This document shows, in pieces, positions 8,535 through 16,852 of a DNA stretch of 64,000 nt (its first letter is position 1; each line of letters starts with the position of its first letter). The stretch is from Flavihumibacter cheonanensis. Lineage in GTDB: Bacteria > Bacteroidota > Bacteroidia > Chitinophagales > Chitinophagaceae. Both the position numbers and the translations under genes were made by a program. The notes beneath the pieces were generated by a model. That model was given only the letters and a program-made list of their open reading frames with translations. It did no database searches and was not told where the DNA came from. The stretch covers positions 1 through 64,000 of the forward strand of contig NZ_JAKRWF010000003.1 in the NCBI RefSeq assembly GCF_022352215.1, in the 5' to 3' direction.

Positions 8535-8837
8535 ATGTTTATGAAATTGTATCTGCTGGCCTTTGTGGCCATTCTCACAGGTGGTATTCTGGCGTTTTCA
8601 CCAGCTAAGGAAAAGCCATATACCCAAACTTTCAAATACACTGGACCAAGTGTTAATCCAGATTATCTGGATCCTGACAATTGGAGTACAAGTGACTTAG
8701 AAGAATGCGAATCTGAAGGTCAAATTAAATGCCTGGTTTCGCCTAAATCAAGCTCAGTAGTCACTATCATGGATTTGGTAGATGAAATAGGAGATAATGG
8801 ATTTGCGAACATTAACACACTTGATACTCGGTCATAA
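8535..8837 (+). CDS. Small secreted protein of unknown function
   Basis: 100 residues; ATG codons at 8535 and 8541 both lead into a signal peptide ('LYLLAFVAILTGGILAFSPA'). The mature part is acidic, contains two cysteines about 10 residues apart ('EECESEGQIKCLV') and a repeat-like 'YTGPSVNPDYLDPDNWS'. It resembles the short exported proteins common in Chitinophagaceae genomes beside regulators; I cannot name the family. It is followed 5 bases later by the strong hairpin at 8843-8867, so it is probably monocistronic and may be controlled by the AraC-type regulator upstream. Confidence 0.65.
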   Translation: MFMKLYLLAFVAILTGGILAFSPAKEKPYTQTFKYTGPSVNPDYLDPDNWSTSDLEECESEGQIKCLVSPKSSSVVTIMDLVDEIGDNGFANINTLDTRS

Positions 8838-8842
8838 ATAGA

Positions 8843-8870
8843 AGGCTGCCGACATTTTCGGCAGCCTTTT
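8843..8870. terminator. Bidirectional terminator between 8535-8837 and the susD-like gene
   Basis: Perfect 10-bp stem (8843-8852 with 8858-8867, AGGCTGCCGA) with a 5-base loop, followed on plus by TTTT. It sits between convergent genes ending at 8837 and 8873, so it can serve both. Confidence 0.85.
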
Positions 8871-8872
8871 AC

Positions 8873-10216
8873 TTATCTTGGATTTTGAACTATTTTCGAT
8901 AGAGCAATTACATCTTCAGGAATTGCCAATGCATATCTTAAATCATTAGGAGGTAATACGATTTCTTCTCCATTTATTAATCTCTTCATGATAATTCCAG
9001 CCCCCAAAACATTTAATCGTTTAATATCCATAAATCGAAGACCTCGCATGAGCAACTCCTTTCTTCTTTCCTGTAAAATATCTGCAATCAAATTTTCCTT
9101 ATTGGTAAATACATAAGGAATGAACTGATCAGTTTGAATTCTATGCAGCAAAAACTGGTTTAATCCTTCAACTGCTTCGGATGAATTATCCAAACGAGCT
9201 GCCGACTCTATTTTCATTAATAAAACTTCAGCAGCTGTTATTCCAGCAAAATTTGAATTATTGTTGTATGATCCCTTGTAGGTAAACTGATTACCTAAGG
9301 GAATAAAAAAAGCATATTTTCTTATATCACTGTCAGAATAACTCCTTACCAGATTTGTATCAATAAATGAGTACTGCGGATTGGTTAACCCAAGAATGGA
9401 TCCATATTCAAAAATCACCTCTTTATTAAAGTTTTGAAATGGTTTATCTGCGGTAACATTTACTTCAGAAGGGTTATTATAGTCTAGCAAGTCTGATTTA
9501 AGGGACCAGGCCATCGCCGAATACTTATAACAGCTATCGTATTGATTCATGGAGAGAAACATCCTGGCCAATAATGCCATTGCTGCAGGCTTTGAAGCCC
9601 GATAGACATGCTGAGGAGTTATTGGCAAGTACTCAATTGCCCTGTAAGCATCTTGGACTATTTGTTGGTAAGTTTGTTCTAAATTAGAGCGCCCCACCTC
9701 CTCATTAAAATTAGTACCGGTTCTTAATGGCAAACCTAATTGGGATGTGGCATTTGCTTTCTGATAAGCCAATGCCCAGGTCCAAACCGCCTGTAAATAA
9801 TGATGTGCTCTTACAAAATAAGCCTGGCCTTTTACATTCCTATATTCCTGACCATTATCTTTAAATTCATCTACTTTTTCCAATACCGCATTCGCACGGA
9901 AAATATTATCATAACAGTAGGCCCAATCATTACCCGTCAATCCATAACGTGGATATATATTTTCTGGAGCCCATCTATACATGTTCCGATCCTCTTCAGC
10001 AATCTGAGTCCAGAAATCCGGATTTAAATAATAATTATCTGCTGATGTTTCCAGCGATCCTATTCCAAATCTGCTAACATATAGGCTCCTATCCAATATT
10101 GCCTGACAATCCTCCAATGAGTTCATCGCACTAAGTTTCTCATCTGGCTTTTCATCCAAATATTTTGAACAGGAGGCAAAGACTAATGAGAGTGAGAATA
10201 AAATGATGTATTTCAT
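8873..10216 (-). CDS. SusD/RagB-type outer-membrane lipoprotein
   Basis: 447 residues from the ATG at 10214-10216 (the frame opens at a TTG two codons earlier). The N-terminus 'MKYIILFSLSLVFASCSKYL' is a lipoprotein signal with lipobox cysteine. It has the SusD pattern: 'YLDEKPDE' after the lipid anchor, a helical TPR-like core ('GQAYFVRAHHYLQAVWTWAL') and the C-terminal 'ILQERRKELLMRGLRFMDIK' that typifies RagB/SusD. The family caps the SusC channel at the cell surface and captures a glycan, peptide or other ligand. It lies directly downstream of the susC-like gene (11 bases), in the same operon. The substrate cannot be read from the sequence. Confidence 0.93.
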   Translation of the reverse strand: MKYIILFSLSLVFASCSKYLDEKPDEKLSAMNSLEDCQAILDRSLYVSRFGIGSLETSADNYYLNPDFWTQIAEEDRNMYRWAPENIYPRYGLTGNDWAYCYDNIFRANAVLEKVDEFKDNGQEYRNVKGQAYFVRAHHYLQAVWTWALAYQKANATSQLGLPLRTGTNFNEEVGRSNLEQTYQQIVQDAYRAIEYLPITPQHVYRASKPAAMALLARMFLSMNQYDSCYKYSAMAWSLKSDLLDYNNPSEVNVTADKPFQNFNKEVIFEYGSILGLTNPQYSFIDTNLVRSYSDSDIRKYAFFIPLGNQFTYKGSYNNNSNFAGITAAEVLLMKIESAARLDNSSEAVEGLNQFLLHRIQTDQFIPYVFTNKENLIADILQERRKELLMRGLRFMDIKRLNVLGAGIIMKRLINGEEIVLPPNDLRYALAIPEDVIALSKIVQNPR

Positions 10217-10227
10217 AGTCAATTAGT

Positions 10228-13200
10228 TTAACGGTTAACACGAATACCCAAGGTATAGGCCCTGGCAGGTCTGATATCCTGAAAATCTGGGTCCACATCA
10301 AAGTTGGTTTTCTTCCAAATCAAACCAAGATTAGAGCCGATTGCAAAAATCTCCATTGAGGAAAACAACTTGTTTGTTCGAATTTTCGGACTATAATTCA
10401 GGTTCACCAGTTGCAATCGAATATTATCAGCCCTGGATACCAGAACTTCAGATCGTTGGTAAAAAGCATCCTGCCGGGTATTGGCCGGATAGGTAAATGC
10501 CGGAACAAAGGTGTTTAGTTCATCTCCCGGTTCCTGCCAGCGAAGCGAAAAATCCGAATGGCCAATATTCTGATTAAACAATTGATAATAGTTCAGTGAG
10601 TTTTTCCTGAAGTAATAATTAAACCGATACAATATAGTAGCTCCCACCGAAAACCGACCGAAATGAAAGGTATTGGTTAAGGCACCATACGTTGGGGGAA
10701 CATCTCGTCCATGGTAACGTAATTGATCCACCGGATAGCGGGAATTGGTAATAGAACTGTAATTGTTAGAAACTTTGCCATCCAAATACCCAAGTGGTTT
10801 TCCAGTTTCAGGGTCCAAACCCGCCCATTGATAGGAATAAATGGCATAAAGAGGACGCTCTAAAATACCACCTACTCCACCTTCACTTACCAGCGTATTT
10901 GAACTACGTGGGTTGTAAAATTCCTTTAGTTTATCCTTTGCAACATTTACAAGAAGAGAACTGGTCCAGCTAAAGTTTCTATTTTTGATATTTACTGAAT
11001 TCAAGGAAATATCCACTCCCCTGGTAACAAGCCTTCCCGCATTTCGGATAATGGTAGGCCTGTTCAGGCCCGCGGTATAATCGATGGGAACTCGAACCAG
11101 TAGATCTTTCGCATTTTTATTGAAATATTCAATACTACCGGTTACCCGATCATTCTTTGAACGAAAACTGAGTCCAATATTGGTTTGACCCACTTTTTCC
11201 CAACGCAAATCAGGATTGGCAAAACGATCAAAATCAGCTTCCGGTGTTCCCAAAAATTGATTGGTTGAGACATATCGGATGGTTGTAACACCAGCTTGTG
11301 AGGGATCAATATTTCCGGAATAGCCGTAGGTCAGGTTTAATCGCAGATAAGGGAGCAAATCGAACTTGTAAAAATTCTCGCGACTCAACTCCCAGCCAAA
11401 ACCTGCTGACCATAATGGATTCCATTTATTATTGGTATTAACTCCAAACAAATTAGAAGCATCCTGCCTTGCACTGGCCGTGAGAAAGTATCTGTCTTTA
11501 TAGTTATAACCCAGGTTGGTATAAACAGAAACAAATCGGTTATTAAATCTGTCTATGACCCTGCCATCCGGTATAAAATTCGAGAATCCTGTAACAAAAC
11601 TAGGCCATGCACTAGCCAAATCTATATTGGTGACACCCAGATTATTAGAATTGAATCCATATAACCTGTTCCCGTCTAAGGCTGTTATTACCTGGCGAAC
11701 TTCCGTACCTCCAATCCAGCTAATCGAAGAATTGCCAATCTGCCTGGAAAAATTAAGCTGAACTCTACCTGAATGATGATACAATGAAGAAGTACGTCTA
11801 TCCATGATTCCACCAATTGGCACTTTATGAACCACCTGACCTGTATTATAATCTAACTGAGAAAATCTATTAATAAGATCTCTGGCAAAAAAGCTTTGCT
11901 GAGTATATTCCGTTTGATTATCACCCATCTGGTGTTCAAAGCGGTATTTAACATCAACATTCAGTCCTGGCAAGATATCATACCGTATTCCCAGGTTTAA
12001 TAGGATTGAATTCGTCAGGTTCCTGTTATTAACAAACCGGTGATCATTCAAAGCATAGTAGTGCCAGTCAAGGAGCTTTCCACCTCCTACGGTATCCAGA
12101 AAAGACAAACGGTAGGTATTTCGAACCGGTATAGGGTTACCAGCTTCGTCAGCAAAACGGGTATAGGGTTCTAATTGCCCAACCGCCGTTGCAATAGAGC
12201 CATAAGCTGGGTTTCCATTGCTGGTTTGAATATTGAAATAATTCATACCCGTAGAAATAGTCAGTCGCTTTCCTATCAGAAAATTATTCACCAGATTTAA
12301 GGTAAGTCGCCGGTAGGGTTGGTTTAGTTCTGATTTGTTATAATCAAAGCCCGTAGAAAAAAGCCAATTCATTTGTTTATCACCACCCGACATACTGATG
12401 GAATACTGTTGGTTGAAGGCTGGCTGATAAAAATGTTTCCTATACTCATCACGAATATCCCTTCTGCGGAGTGCATCAATTTGTGCTGCGGAATCTGCGG
12501 CTGAAATCAAACCATTTCTCCGTTTGAACAGTATTTCATATGCTTCCGAAAAAGCAGGTTTATTTATTGAAGCAGTATCCGCGAATCGAAATCTTCTGCT
12601 AAATAGGAATAATTCTGTATCCACAAAGTCGGAGGAAGAAATCAGTGGGATGGTTGATAAATCCGGTTCTTCTACCAGGGTGAGGTTGGCAGCGAAATTC
12701 ACTTTGGTTTCCTGGTTAAACCGGGCTTTTTTGGTATTGATCACAATAACACCGTTACCTGCCCTTGCTCCCCAGATAGAAGCGGCTGCGGCATCTTTCA
12801 AAACAGTTATTGACTCAATATCATTCGGATTGATGTTATTAATATCTCCCTCATAGGGAAAATTATCCAACACGACCAATGGATCCCGGGAAGCCTGAAT
12901 ACTGCTTAATCCCCGGATGGTGATGTCAAGCCTTTTGGTTGTGGCATTGGTTCGCTTGGAATCAAACAATACCCCATTGGTAATACCCCGCATGCGTTCC
13001 AGGATATTGGGGCCAGCCTGCTTATTTAACTGGGTATTGTTGAGCTGGGTAAAGGAACCTGTAGCTCTTTCGCCTGGCAACACTTGATACCCCGTATTTA
13101 AATTCACCACCACATCTTCGAGTTCACTGGGCCTTGGCTGAAGTCTGATAATGAGTTCCGATTGGTCCGACACAACCAGTTCTTTTCTTTCATACCCAAT

Positions 13201-13755
13201 ATTGGTAATAATGAGGACAGCTGCTTTATCCGGTACAAGTAAACTAAACCGGCCCTCTTTATCAGTGCTAACCATTTTACCACTAGCCTTAATTTGGATA
13301 GTAGCACCGGAAAGCGGTTGTCCTTTTTCATCCAGCACAATGCCATTGATTTCAATAGGAATAACAGGAGCTGGAGGAGGAACAGGACTTATCTCTTTTT
13401 CTTTAATTATAACATATTGATTGGCAATTTTAAATTGAAGGGGTTGATTGGCCAACGCCATTTCCAGCACCACCTGAAGTGGTTGTTGTTTTACCTCAAT
13501 CGTTATTGGCTTTGCATTGCGAATGGTTTCTTCGGTATATATAAAGCGATAACCTGTTTGTTTACGCAACTCTGTAAAAAAAGTAACCAGAGAAGCATTT
13601 TCCATTTTCAGGGACAGTTGTTGCCCATAACCGTGGGCGAAACCATTGAGTACACAGAATAAGGTTAAGATAATCGTTAACCGCATACATTTAGAGTTTA
13701 GATTAAATGCAGGGGTGCTGGAAATGGCAATGCCATCTAGTATGAATTTTTTCAT
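10228..13755 (-). CDS. SusC/RagA TonB-dependent receptor with STN signalling domain
   Basis: 1175 residues from ATG 13753-13755. Order: signal sequence (about 25-45); secretin/TonB short N-terminal domain (about 50-118, 'SLVTFFTELRKQTGYRFIYT'); CarboxypepD_reg-like beta domain (about 133-215, 'LDEKGQPLSGATIQIKASG'); plug with the SusC signature near 290-345 ('DPLVVLDNFPYEG', then 'AAAASIWGARAGNGVI'); then the outer-membrane barrel to the C-terminal 'AYTLGIRVNR'. The STN domain is the part that contacts a FecR anti-sigma factor in FecA-type transduction; the fecR and sigma genes lie just upstream on the same strand. Together they form a substrate-responsive uptake locus. Confidence 0.95.
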   Translation of the reverse strand: MKKFILDGIAISSTPAFNLNSKCMRLTIILTLFCVLNGFAHGYGQQLSLKMENASLVTFFTELRKQTGYRFIYTEETIRNAKPITIEVKQQPLQVVLEMALANQPLQFKIANQYVIIKEKEISPVPPPAPVIPIEINGIVLDEKGQPLSGATIQIKASGKMVSTDKEGRFSLLVPDKAAVLIITNIGYERKELVVSDQSELIIRLQPRPSELEDVVVNLNTGYQVLPGERATGSFTQLNNTQLNKQAGPNILERMRGITNGVLFDSKRTNATTKRLDITIRGLSSIQASRDPLVVLDNFPYEGDINNINPNDIESITVLKDAAAASIWGARAGNGVIVINTKKARFNQETKVNFAANLTLVEEPDLSTIPLISSSDFVDTELFLFSRRFRFADTASINKPAFSEAYEILFKRRNGLISAADSAAQIDALRRRDIRDEYRKHFYQPAFNQQYSISMSGGDKQMNWLFSTGFDYNKSELNQPYRRLTLNLVNNFLIGKRLTISTGMNYFNIQTSNGNPAYGSIATAVGQLEPYTRFADEAGNPIPVRNTYRLSFLDTVGGGKLLDWHYYALNDHRFVNNRNLTNSILLNLGIRYDILPGLNVDVKYRFEHQMGDNQTEYTQQSFFARDLINRFSQLDYNTGQVVHKVPIGGIMDRRTSSLYHHSGRVQLNFSRQIGNSSISWIGGTEVRQVITALDGNRLYGFNSNNLGVTNIDLASAWPSFVTGFSNFIPDGRVIDRFNNRFVSVYTNLGYNYKDRYFLTASARQDASNLFGVNTNNKWNPLWSAGFGWELSRENFYKFDLLPYLRLNLTYGYSGNIDPSQAGVTTIRYVSTNQFLGTPEADFDRFANPDLRWEKVGQTNIGLSFRSKNDRVTGSIEYFNKNAKDLLVRVPIDYTAGLNRPTIIRNAGRLVTRGVDISLNSVNIKNRNFSWTSSLLVNVAKDKLKEFYNPRSSNTLVSEGGVGGILERPLYAIYSYQWAGLDPETGKPLGYLDGKVSNNYSSITNSRYPVDQLRYHGRDVPPTYGALTNTFHFGRFSVGATILYRFNYYFRKNSLNYYQLFNQNIGHSDFSLRWQEPGDELNTFVPAFTYPANTRQDAFYQRSEVLVSRADNIRLQLVNLNYSPKIRTNKLFSSMEIFAIGSNLGLIWKKTNFDVDPDFQDIRPARAYTLGIRVNR

Positions 13756-13837
13756 ACCTTTAGTCAGTTTTGGTTAATTAATAAAATCCTTCCAGGGATT
13801 CAATCAGCAAGATTGTACTGATAATTGGCCATTCTTC

Positions 13838-13871
13838 AACCGCTTCGTCCGCAATACGAAGCGGTTTTTTT
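13838..13871. terminator. Strong hairpin between fecR-like and susC-like genes
   Basis: 11-bp perfect stem (13838-13848 with 13856-13866, AACCGCTTCGT) with a 7-base loop. The T run is on the plus strand (13865-13871), which is opposite to the flanking minus-strand genes; on the minus strand the stem is preceded by A residues instead. It may stop antisense transcription, or stabilise the end of the fecR message. Confidence 0.55.
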
Positions 13872-13903
13872 AGCCTGTTTTTTAAAGCATAGGCAATCTA
13901 TTT

Positions 13904-15103
13904 TTAGGGTTTAACAATGATTTTTCCTTCTTTGTATTCAAACCTTACTTTACCCGTCATTTGAAGTAGTTCCAGCAGTCCGTCTGCCGGTAGGTTTCTT
14001 TCAATACTGGCTGTAAACCGATCGTTTATTTTACCAGAGAATTCCACCTCTACATTGTACCATCTTTTCACCTCTTCCATAATTTCTTCTATAGAAGCAT
14101 TTTCGAATTCAAACCAGCCATTTTTCCAGGCCAGAACCAGTTCTTCATTTGGCCTGGCAACTTGCAACTGGCTCGATTTAAGCGTTGCCATTTGTCCGGG
14201 CACTAATTTTTCATTAATGCCAGCATTTTTAGTGGCCGATAATTGAATAGCTCCTTCCTGCAAAAACACTTTAGGTAAGTGATCAAAAGAATTCAGGTTA
14301 ACATTGAAACGGGTACCCAGTACTTCTACCTGAAGGTCCCGGGAACGAACAATAAACTTTCTGGAAGGATCTTTTTTAACATCAAAAAAAAGCTCTCCGG
14401 AAACGTCCACCACCCGTTCATTTTGATTCATAACAGACAGAAATTGGATACTGCTTTCCGCGTTTAACCAAACCAGTGAACCATCGGGCAACTGCAATTG
14501 AAATTGAGCACCCCTGGGCACCCGGATGGTATGCAGTTCGGCAGTACCAGAACCAGGTCTATACCGCATAAAACCATTTACAGTATCTATTTCCAAACCT
14601 GAACCAGCCAGTACCTGTTGGGGAAGGCTATCCAGGGAATAGGTAGCACCATTCTGGATGGAAATGGTAGCCTTATGTTCAGCAGGGGTTAAGGAAGCCA
14701 ATTGATTTATTGAGTTGGGGGGAGCTGTTGGATCTGGTTGAGCATAGATCCAATACAGCAATACCGCCAAAAGAACAAGTGCAGCAGCAGCCAAAGGTGC
14801 CAGCCACTTTCGGATTGGTTTAACCGGGGTGGCTGGCTGATGGAACTGCAGTTTTTCACGAATTTTTTCTATAGCAAGGGCGCTATTATATGATTTTCGT
14901 TCTTCGATACCTTGTTCTTGAAACTTAGGATCAATCAATTCCAGAAAAGTATCCTCATTCATTTCATTTTCACAGATCCAATCATCCAGTTCATCCCTTT
15001 CTTTTTCGGAAAGGGTATTGCGCACATAGCCTGCTATCAGGTAGGCAATGCGTTGCGCTTTATCCAGGGGCGGTTGATCATTCCCGTTATTTCCAAAATG
15101 CAT
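13904..15103 (-). CDS. FecR-family anti-sigma factor
   Basis: 399 residues from ATG 15101-15103. A cytoplasmic N-terminal part (1-105) holds a short helical anti-sigma region ('IAYLIAGYVRNTLSEKERDE'), one membrane helix lies at about 107-126 ('LAAAALVLLAVLLYWIYA'), and a periplasmic FecR domain follows (about 190-300, 'IRVPRGAQFQLQLPDGSLVW', 'FFDVKKDPSRKFIVRS'). The last 70 residues are a DUF4974-type domain ('ASIEEIMEEVKRWYNVEVEF'). It transmits the signal from the STN-bearing receptor to the ECF sigma factor encoded 72 bp upstream. The operon order sigma, fecR, susC, susD is the standard Bacteroidota arrangement. Confidence 0.93.
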   Translation of the reverse strand: MHFGNNGNDQPPLDKAQRIAYLIAGYVRNTLSEKERDELDDWICENEMNEDTFLELIDPKFQEQGIEERKSYNSALAIEKIREKLQFHQPATPVKPIRKWLAPLAAAALVLLAVLLYWIYAQPDPTAPPNSINQLASLTPAEHKATISIQNGATYSLDSLPQQVLAGSGLEIDTVNGFMRYRPGSGTAELHTIRVPRGAQFQLQLPDGSLVWLNAESSIQFLSVMNQNERVVDVSGELFFDVKKDPSRKFIVRSRDLQVEVLGTRFNVNLNSFDHLPKVFLQEGAIQLSATKNAGINEKLVPGQMATLKSSQLQVARPNEELVLAWKNGWFEFENASIEEIMEEVKRWYNVEVEFSGKINDRFTASIERNLPADGLLELLQMTGKVRFEYKEGKIIVKP

Positions 15104-15175
15104 GATTGGTCTATTTAAACAGACAGACAGCTACAATAAGATACTCAATAATTTTTGAAAGCGTAAGCCTGTATC

Positions 15176-15763
15176 CTATATAATAACATAACGCATAAAA
15201 AAGACCAAAACCGACATAAATAAATTTGTCTGGAAGGATTTTTTGAGGTAGTCAAGCCCTATTTTTTTCTGGTTTTTGACCGTAGAGACAGAGAGGTTGA
15301 GTTCTTCGGCAATTTCTTTAACCGATTGACCTTCGATGTAGAGTTTGGAAAGTATTTTGGAACATTGAGGGGGGAGGGATTCAATTAGCTGGTGGAGGGA
15401 TTCAAATAATTCAGAACGAATCATGGCATTCAGTACATGATCCTCAGTTGATTCGGAAGTATAACTCCATTCCTGGTGCAGGTTTTCCCGTTTTTGTTTT
15501 TCCTTGAGCCATTGCAGGCAGCTATTCCGGATTGCTTTATAACAGTAGCGCTTCAATTCTGCAGGACTGCCAAGTTTTGCCCGATGCTTAAAAACAGCAA
15601 GGAAAGCTTCTGAAACCAGGCTTTCGCTCTCTGCAGGTTCATTTATAAGGTGGTTGGCGAACTGACAGAAGGAAGGATAATATGCTTTGAAGAAGAAGGT
15701 GAAGCCCCTCTCCTCGCCCTTTTGAAAGGAAATCCAGTGGTCATATTGAAGATCTTCTTGCAT
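15176..15763 (-). CDS. ECF-type RNA polymerase sigma factor (FecI-like)
   Basis: I start it at ATG 15761-15763 (195 residues). A longer frame to 15859 would run into the divergent XRE gene and adds 32 non-homologous residues. Region 2 is 'FTFFFKAYYPSFCQFANHLI' with 'ESESLVSEAFLAVFKHR'; region 4 is 'LPPQCSKILSKLYIEGQSVK' followed by 'EIAEELNLSVSTVKNQKKIG', a typical -35-binding helix-turn-helix. The C-terminal 20 residues are hydrophobic, as in several Bacteroidota ECF factors of this type. It should direct transcription of the adjacent susC/susD genes when released by the FecR protein. Confidence 0.92.
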   Translation of the reverse strand: MQEDLQYDHWISFQKGEERGFTFFFKAYYPSFCQFANHLINEPAESESLVSEAFLAVFKHRAKLGSPAELKRYCYKAIRNSCLQWLKEKQKRENLHQEWSYTSESTEDHVLNAMIRSELFESLHQLIESLPPQCSKILSKLYIEGQSVKEIAEELNLSVSTVKNQKKIGLDYLKKSFQTNLFMSVLVFFMRYVII

Positions 15764-15861
15764 TCGGTATTCATGCTTCCTCCTACCAAATATAAAAAGA
15801 AATTCAATAATGTGTACTATAACCCACTTTTTAAACAGGCGCTTTATTGGACTTTTCAACT

Positions 15862-16107
15862 ATGTCCAACAAACGTTTTGAGAAAGAATTAATACTGTTC
15901 GGCAAACGCATTAAAGCGTTGCGGAAGGAGCTGGATATTTCTCAATTGGACCTGGAATTACGCACTGGAATCAATAGAGCAGAAATTAGTAGAATAGAAA
16001 ATGGCCTTAATAATATAGAGTTTCTTACAATCGTAAAACTAGCGGTAGCTCTAAAGGTTGAATTGGTAGAATTATTTACTGATAAGGAAGAAGAGGAGGA
16101 GGAATGA
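15862..16107 (+). CDS. Small XRE-family DNA-binding protein
   Basis: 81 residues from ATG 15862; the frame opens at a TTG at 15847, but the ATG start is clear of the divergent sigma gene. Residues 10-70 are a classical Cro/CI helix-turn-helix: 'FGKRIKALRKELDISQLDLE' then 'GINRAEISRIENGLNNIEFL', ending with an acidic Glu-rich tail. A regulator of this size is often part of a small switch or a toxin-antitoxin-like control. The next gene starts one base after the stop, so the two are probably cotranscribed. Confidence 0.85.
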   Translation: MSNKRFEKELILFGKRIKALRKELDISQLDLELRTGINRAEISRIENGLNNIEFLTIVKLAVALKVELVELFTDKEEEEEE

Positions 16108-16108
16108 T

Positions 16109-16348
16109 ATGAAACCTCAACCTATTATAGTATTATTTAAAGACTGTCAATTTCATCAGGGGAGTACAGCAGTTCAGTTGTTACCTAAAGCTCCATATAC
16201 AAATAAGAATACGATTTCTGAATTTCAGATAAAGAAAAACTTAATCGATCAAATAAATTACCTGAGAATTCAGAATTGCATTCTCAAAAAGCTGCTTTTA
16301 TCGAAAGGAAAAAAACCTACTGACTTGAATATTTCTCGAGCAGTTTAA
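16109..16348 (+). CDS. Small hypothetical protein following the XRE gene
   Basis: 79 residues from ATG 16109, one base after the stop of the XRE gene and preceded by a purine-rich AGGAGGAGG tract (which also encodes the XRE acidic tail). The C-terminal half has a leucine-repeated basic helix ('LIDQINYLRIQNCILKKLLL'). Its last 32 bases overlap the end of the convergent XRE gene at 16317. No motif recognised; coding status is plausible but not certain. Confidence 0.45.
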   Translation: MKPQPIIVLFKDCQFHQGSTAVQLLPKAPYTNKNTISEFQIKKNLIDQINYLRIQNCILKKLLLSKGKKPTDLNISRAV

Positions 16349-16694
16349 GTAGTTGCATATTCTGCGCTCTTAAATATTCAACTTCCTCCTTTAAAGCTCC
16401 AACCTCTTTATCGTGATAATGGTAGTTTTGTTCTTCGATGTTATTATTGAAAGCGTTACTACCAGAATTGAATGTTGAACCAGTAAAAGTAATTATTGGG
16501 GCTGATTCAGATAACAAATCATTTATCGCAACATTATAAAACTCCGCCAGTTTTTGAGCCTGATCAGCGGTGAGTGCTTTGGGATTTCGTTCCAACCGAC
16601 TGTATGAATTCTGACTAATATTCAGGACTTCAGCCAGTTCTTCCTGTTTGTACCCATGGAGGTCGCGAAGTATTTTTAATGTAGTAGTAGACAT
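16317..16694 (-). CDS. XRE-family regulator with a C-terminal coiled coil
   Basis: 125 residues from ATG 16692-16694. Residues 5-62 form the helix-turn-helix ('LRDLHGYKQEELAEVLNISQ' then 'NSYSRLERNPKALTADQAQK'), followed by a low-complexity Asn/Ser linker ('GSTFNSGSNAFNNN') and a leucine-heptad tail ('GALKEEVEYLRAQNMQLLKL') that should dimerise. This is the common short Bacteroidota helix-turn-helix plus coiled-coil layout. It diverges from the thioredoxin-type gene at 16853, and a palindrome at 16719-16758 sits just upstream. Confidence 0.87.
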   Translation of the reverse strand: MSTTTLKILRDLHGYKQEELAEVLNISQNSYSRLERNPKALTADQAQKLAEFYNVAINDLLSESAPIITFTGSTFNSGSNAFNNNIEEQNYHYHDKEVGALKEEVEYLRAQNMQLLKLLEKYSSQ

Positions 16695-16718
16695 AGATAA
16701 GATTTAAGGAACAACAAA

Positions 16719-16758
16719 TTTGGATAAAATTCTCAAAACTTGATTATCGTAATCCAAA
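16719..16758. promoter_or_regulatory. Candidate operator upstream of the XRE regulator
   Basis: Inverted repeat TTTGGAT (16719-16725) with ATCCAAA (16752-16758), 26 bases apart, 25 bp before the start of the XRE gene. A decamer AAAATTCTCA also occurs at 16727-16736 and again at 16787-16796. Autoregulation by the XRE protein is the simple reading. Confidence 0.35.
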
Positions 16759-16852
16759 ATCAGCCCTCAATTTAGCAATTCCGCAAAAATTCTCACTAGC
16801 AAGATTGTACAACCGAAAGGAATTATGTTTTCCTAACACAAATCTGTTGTAC

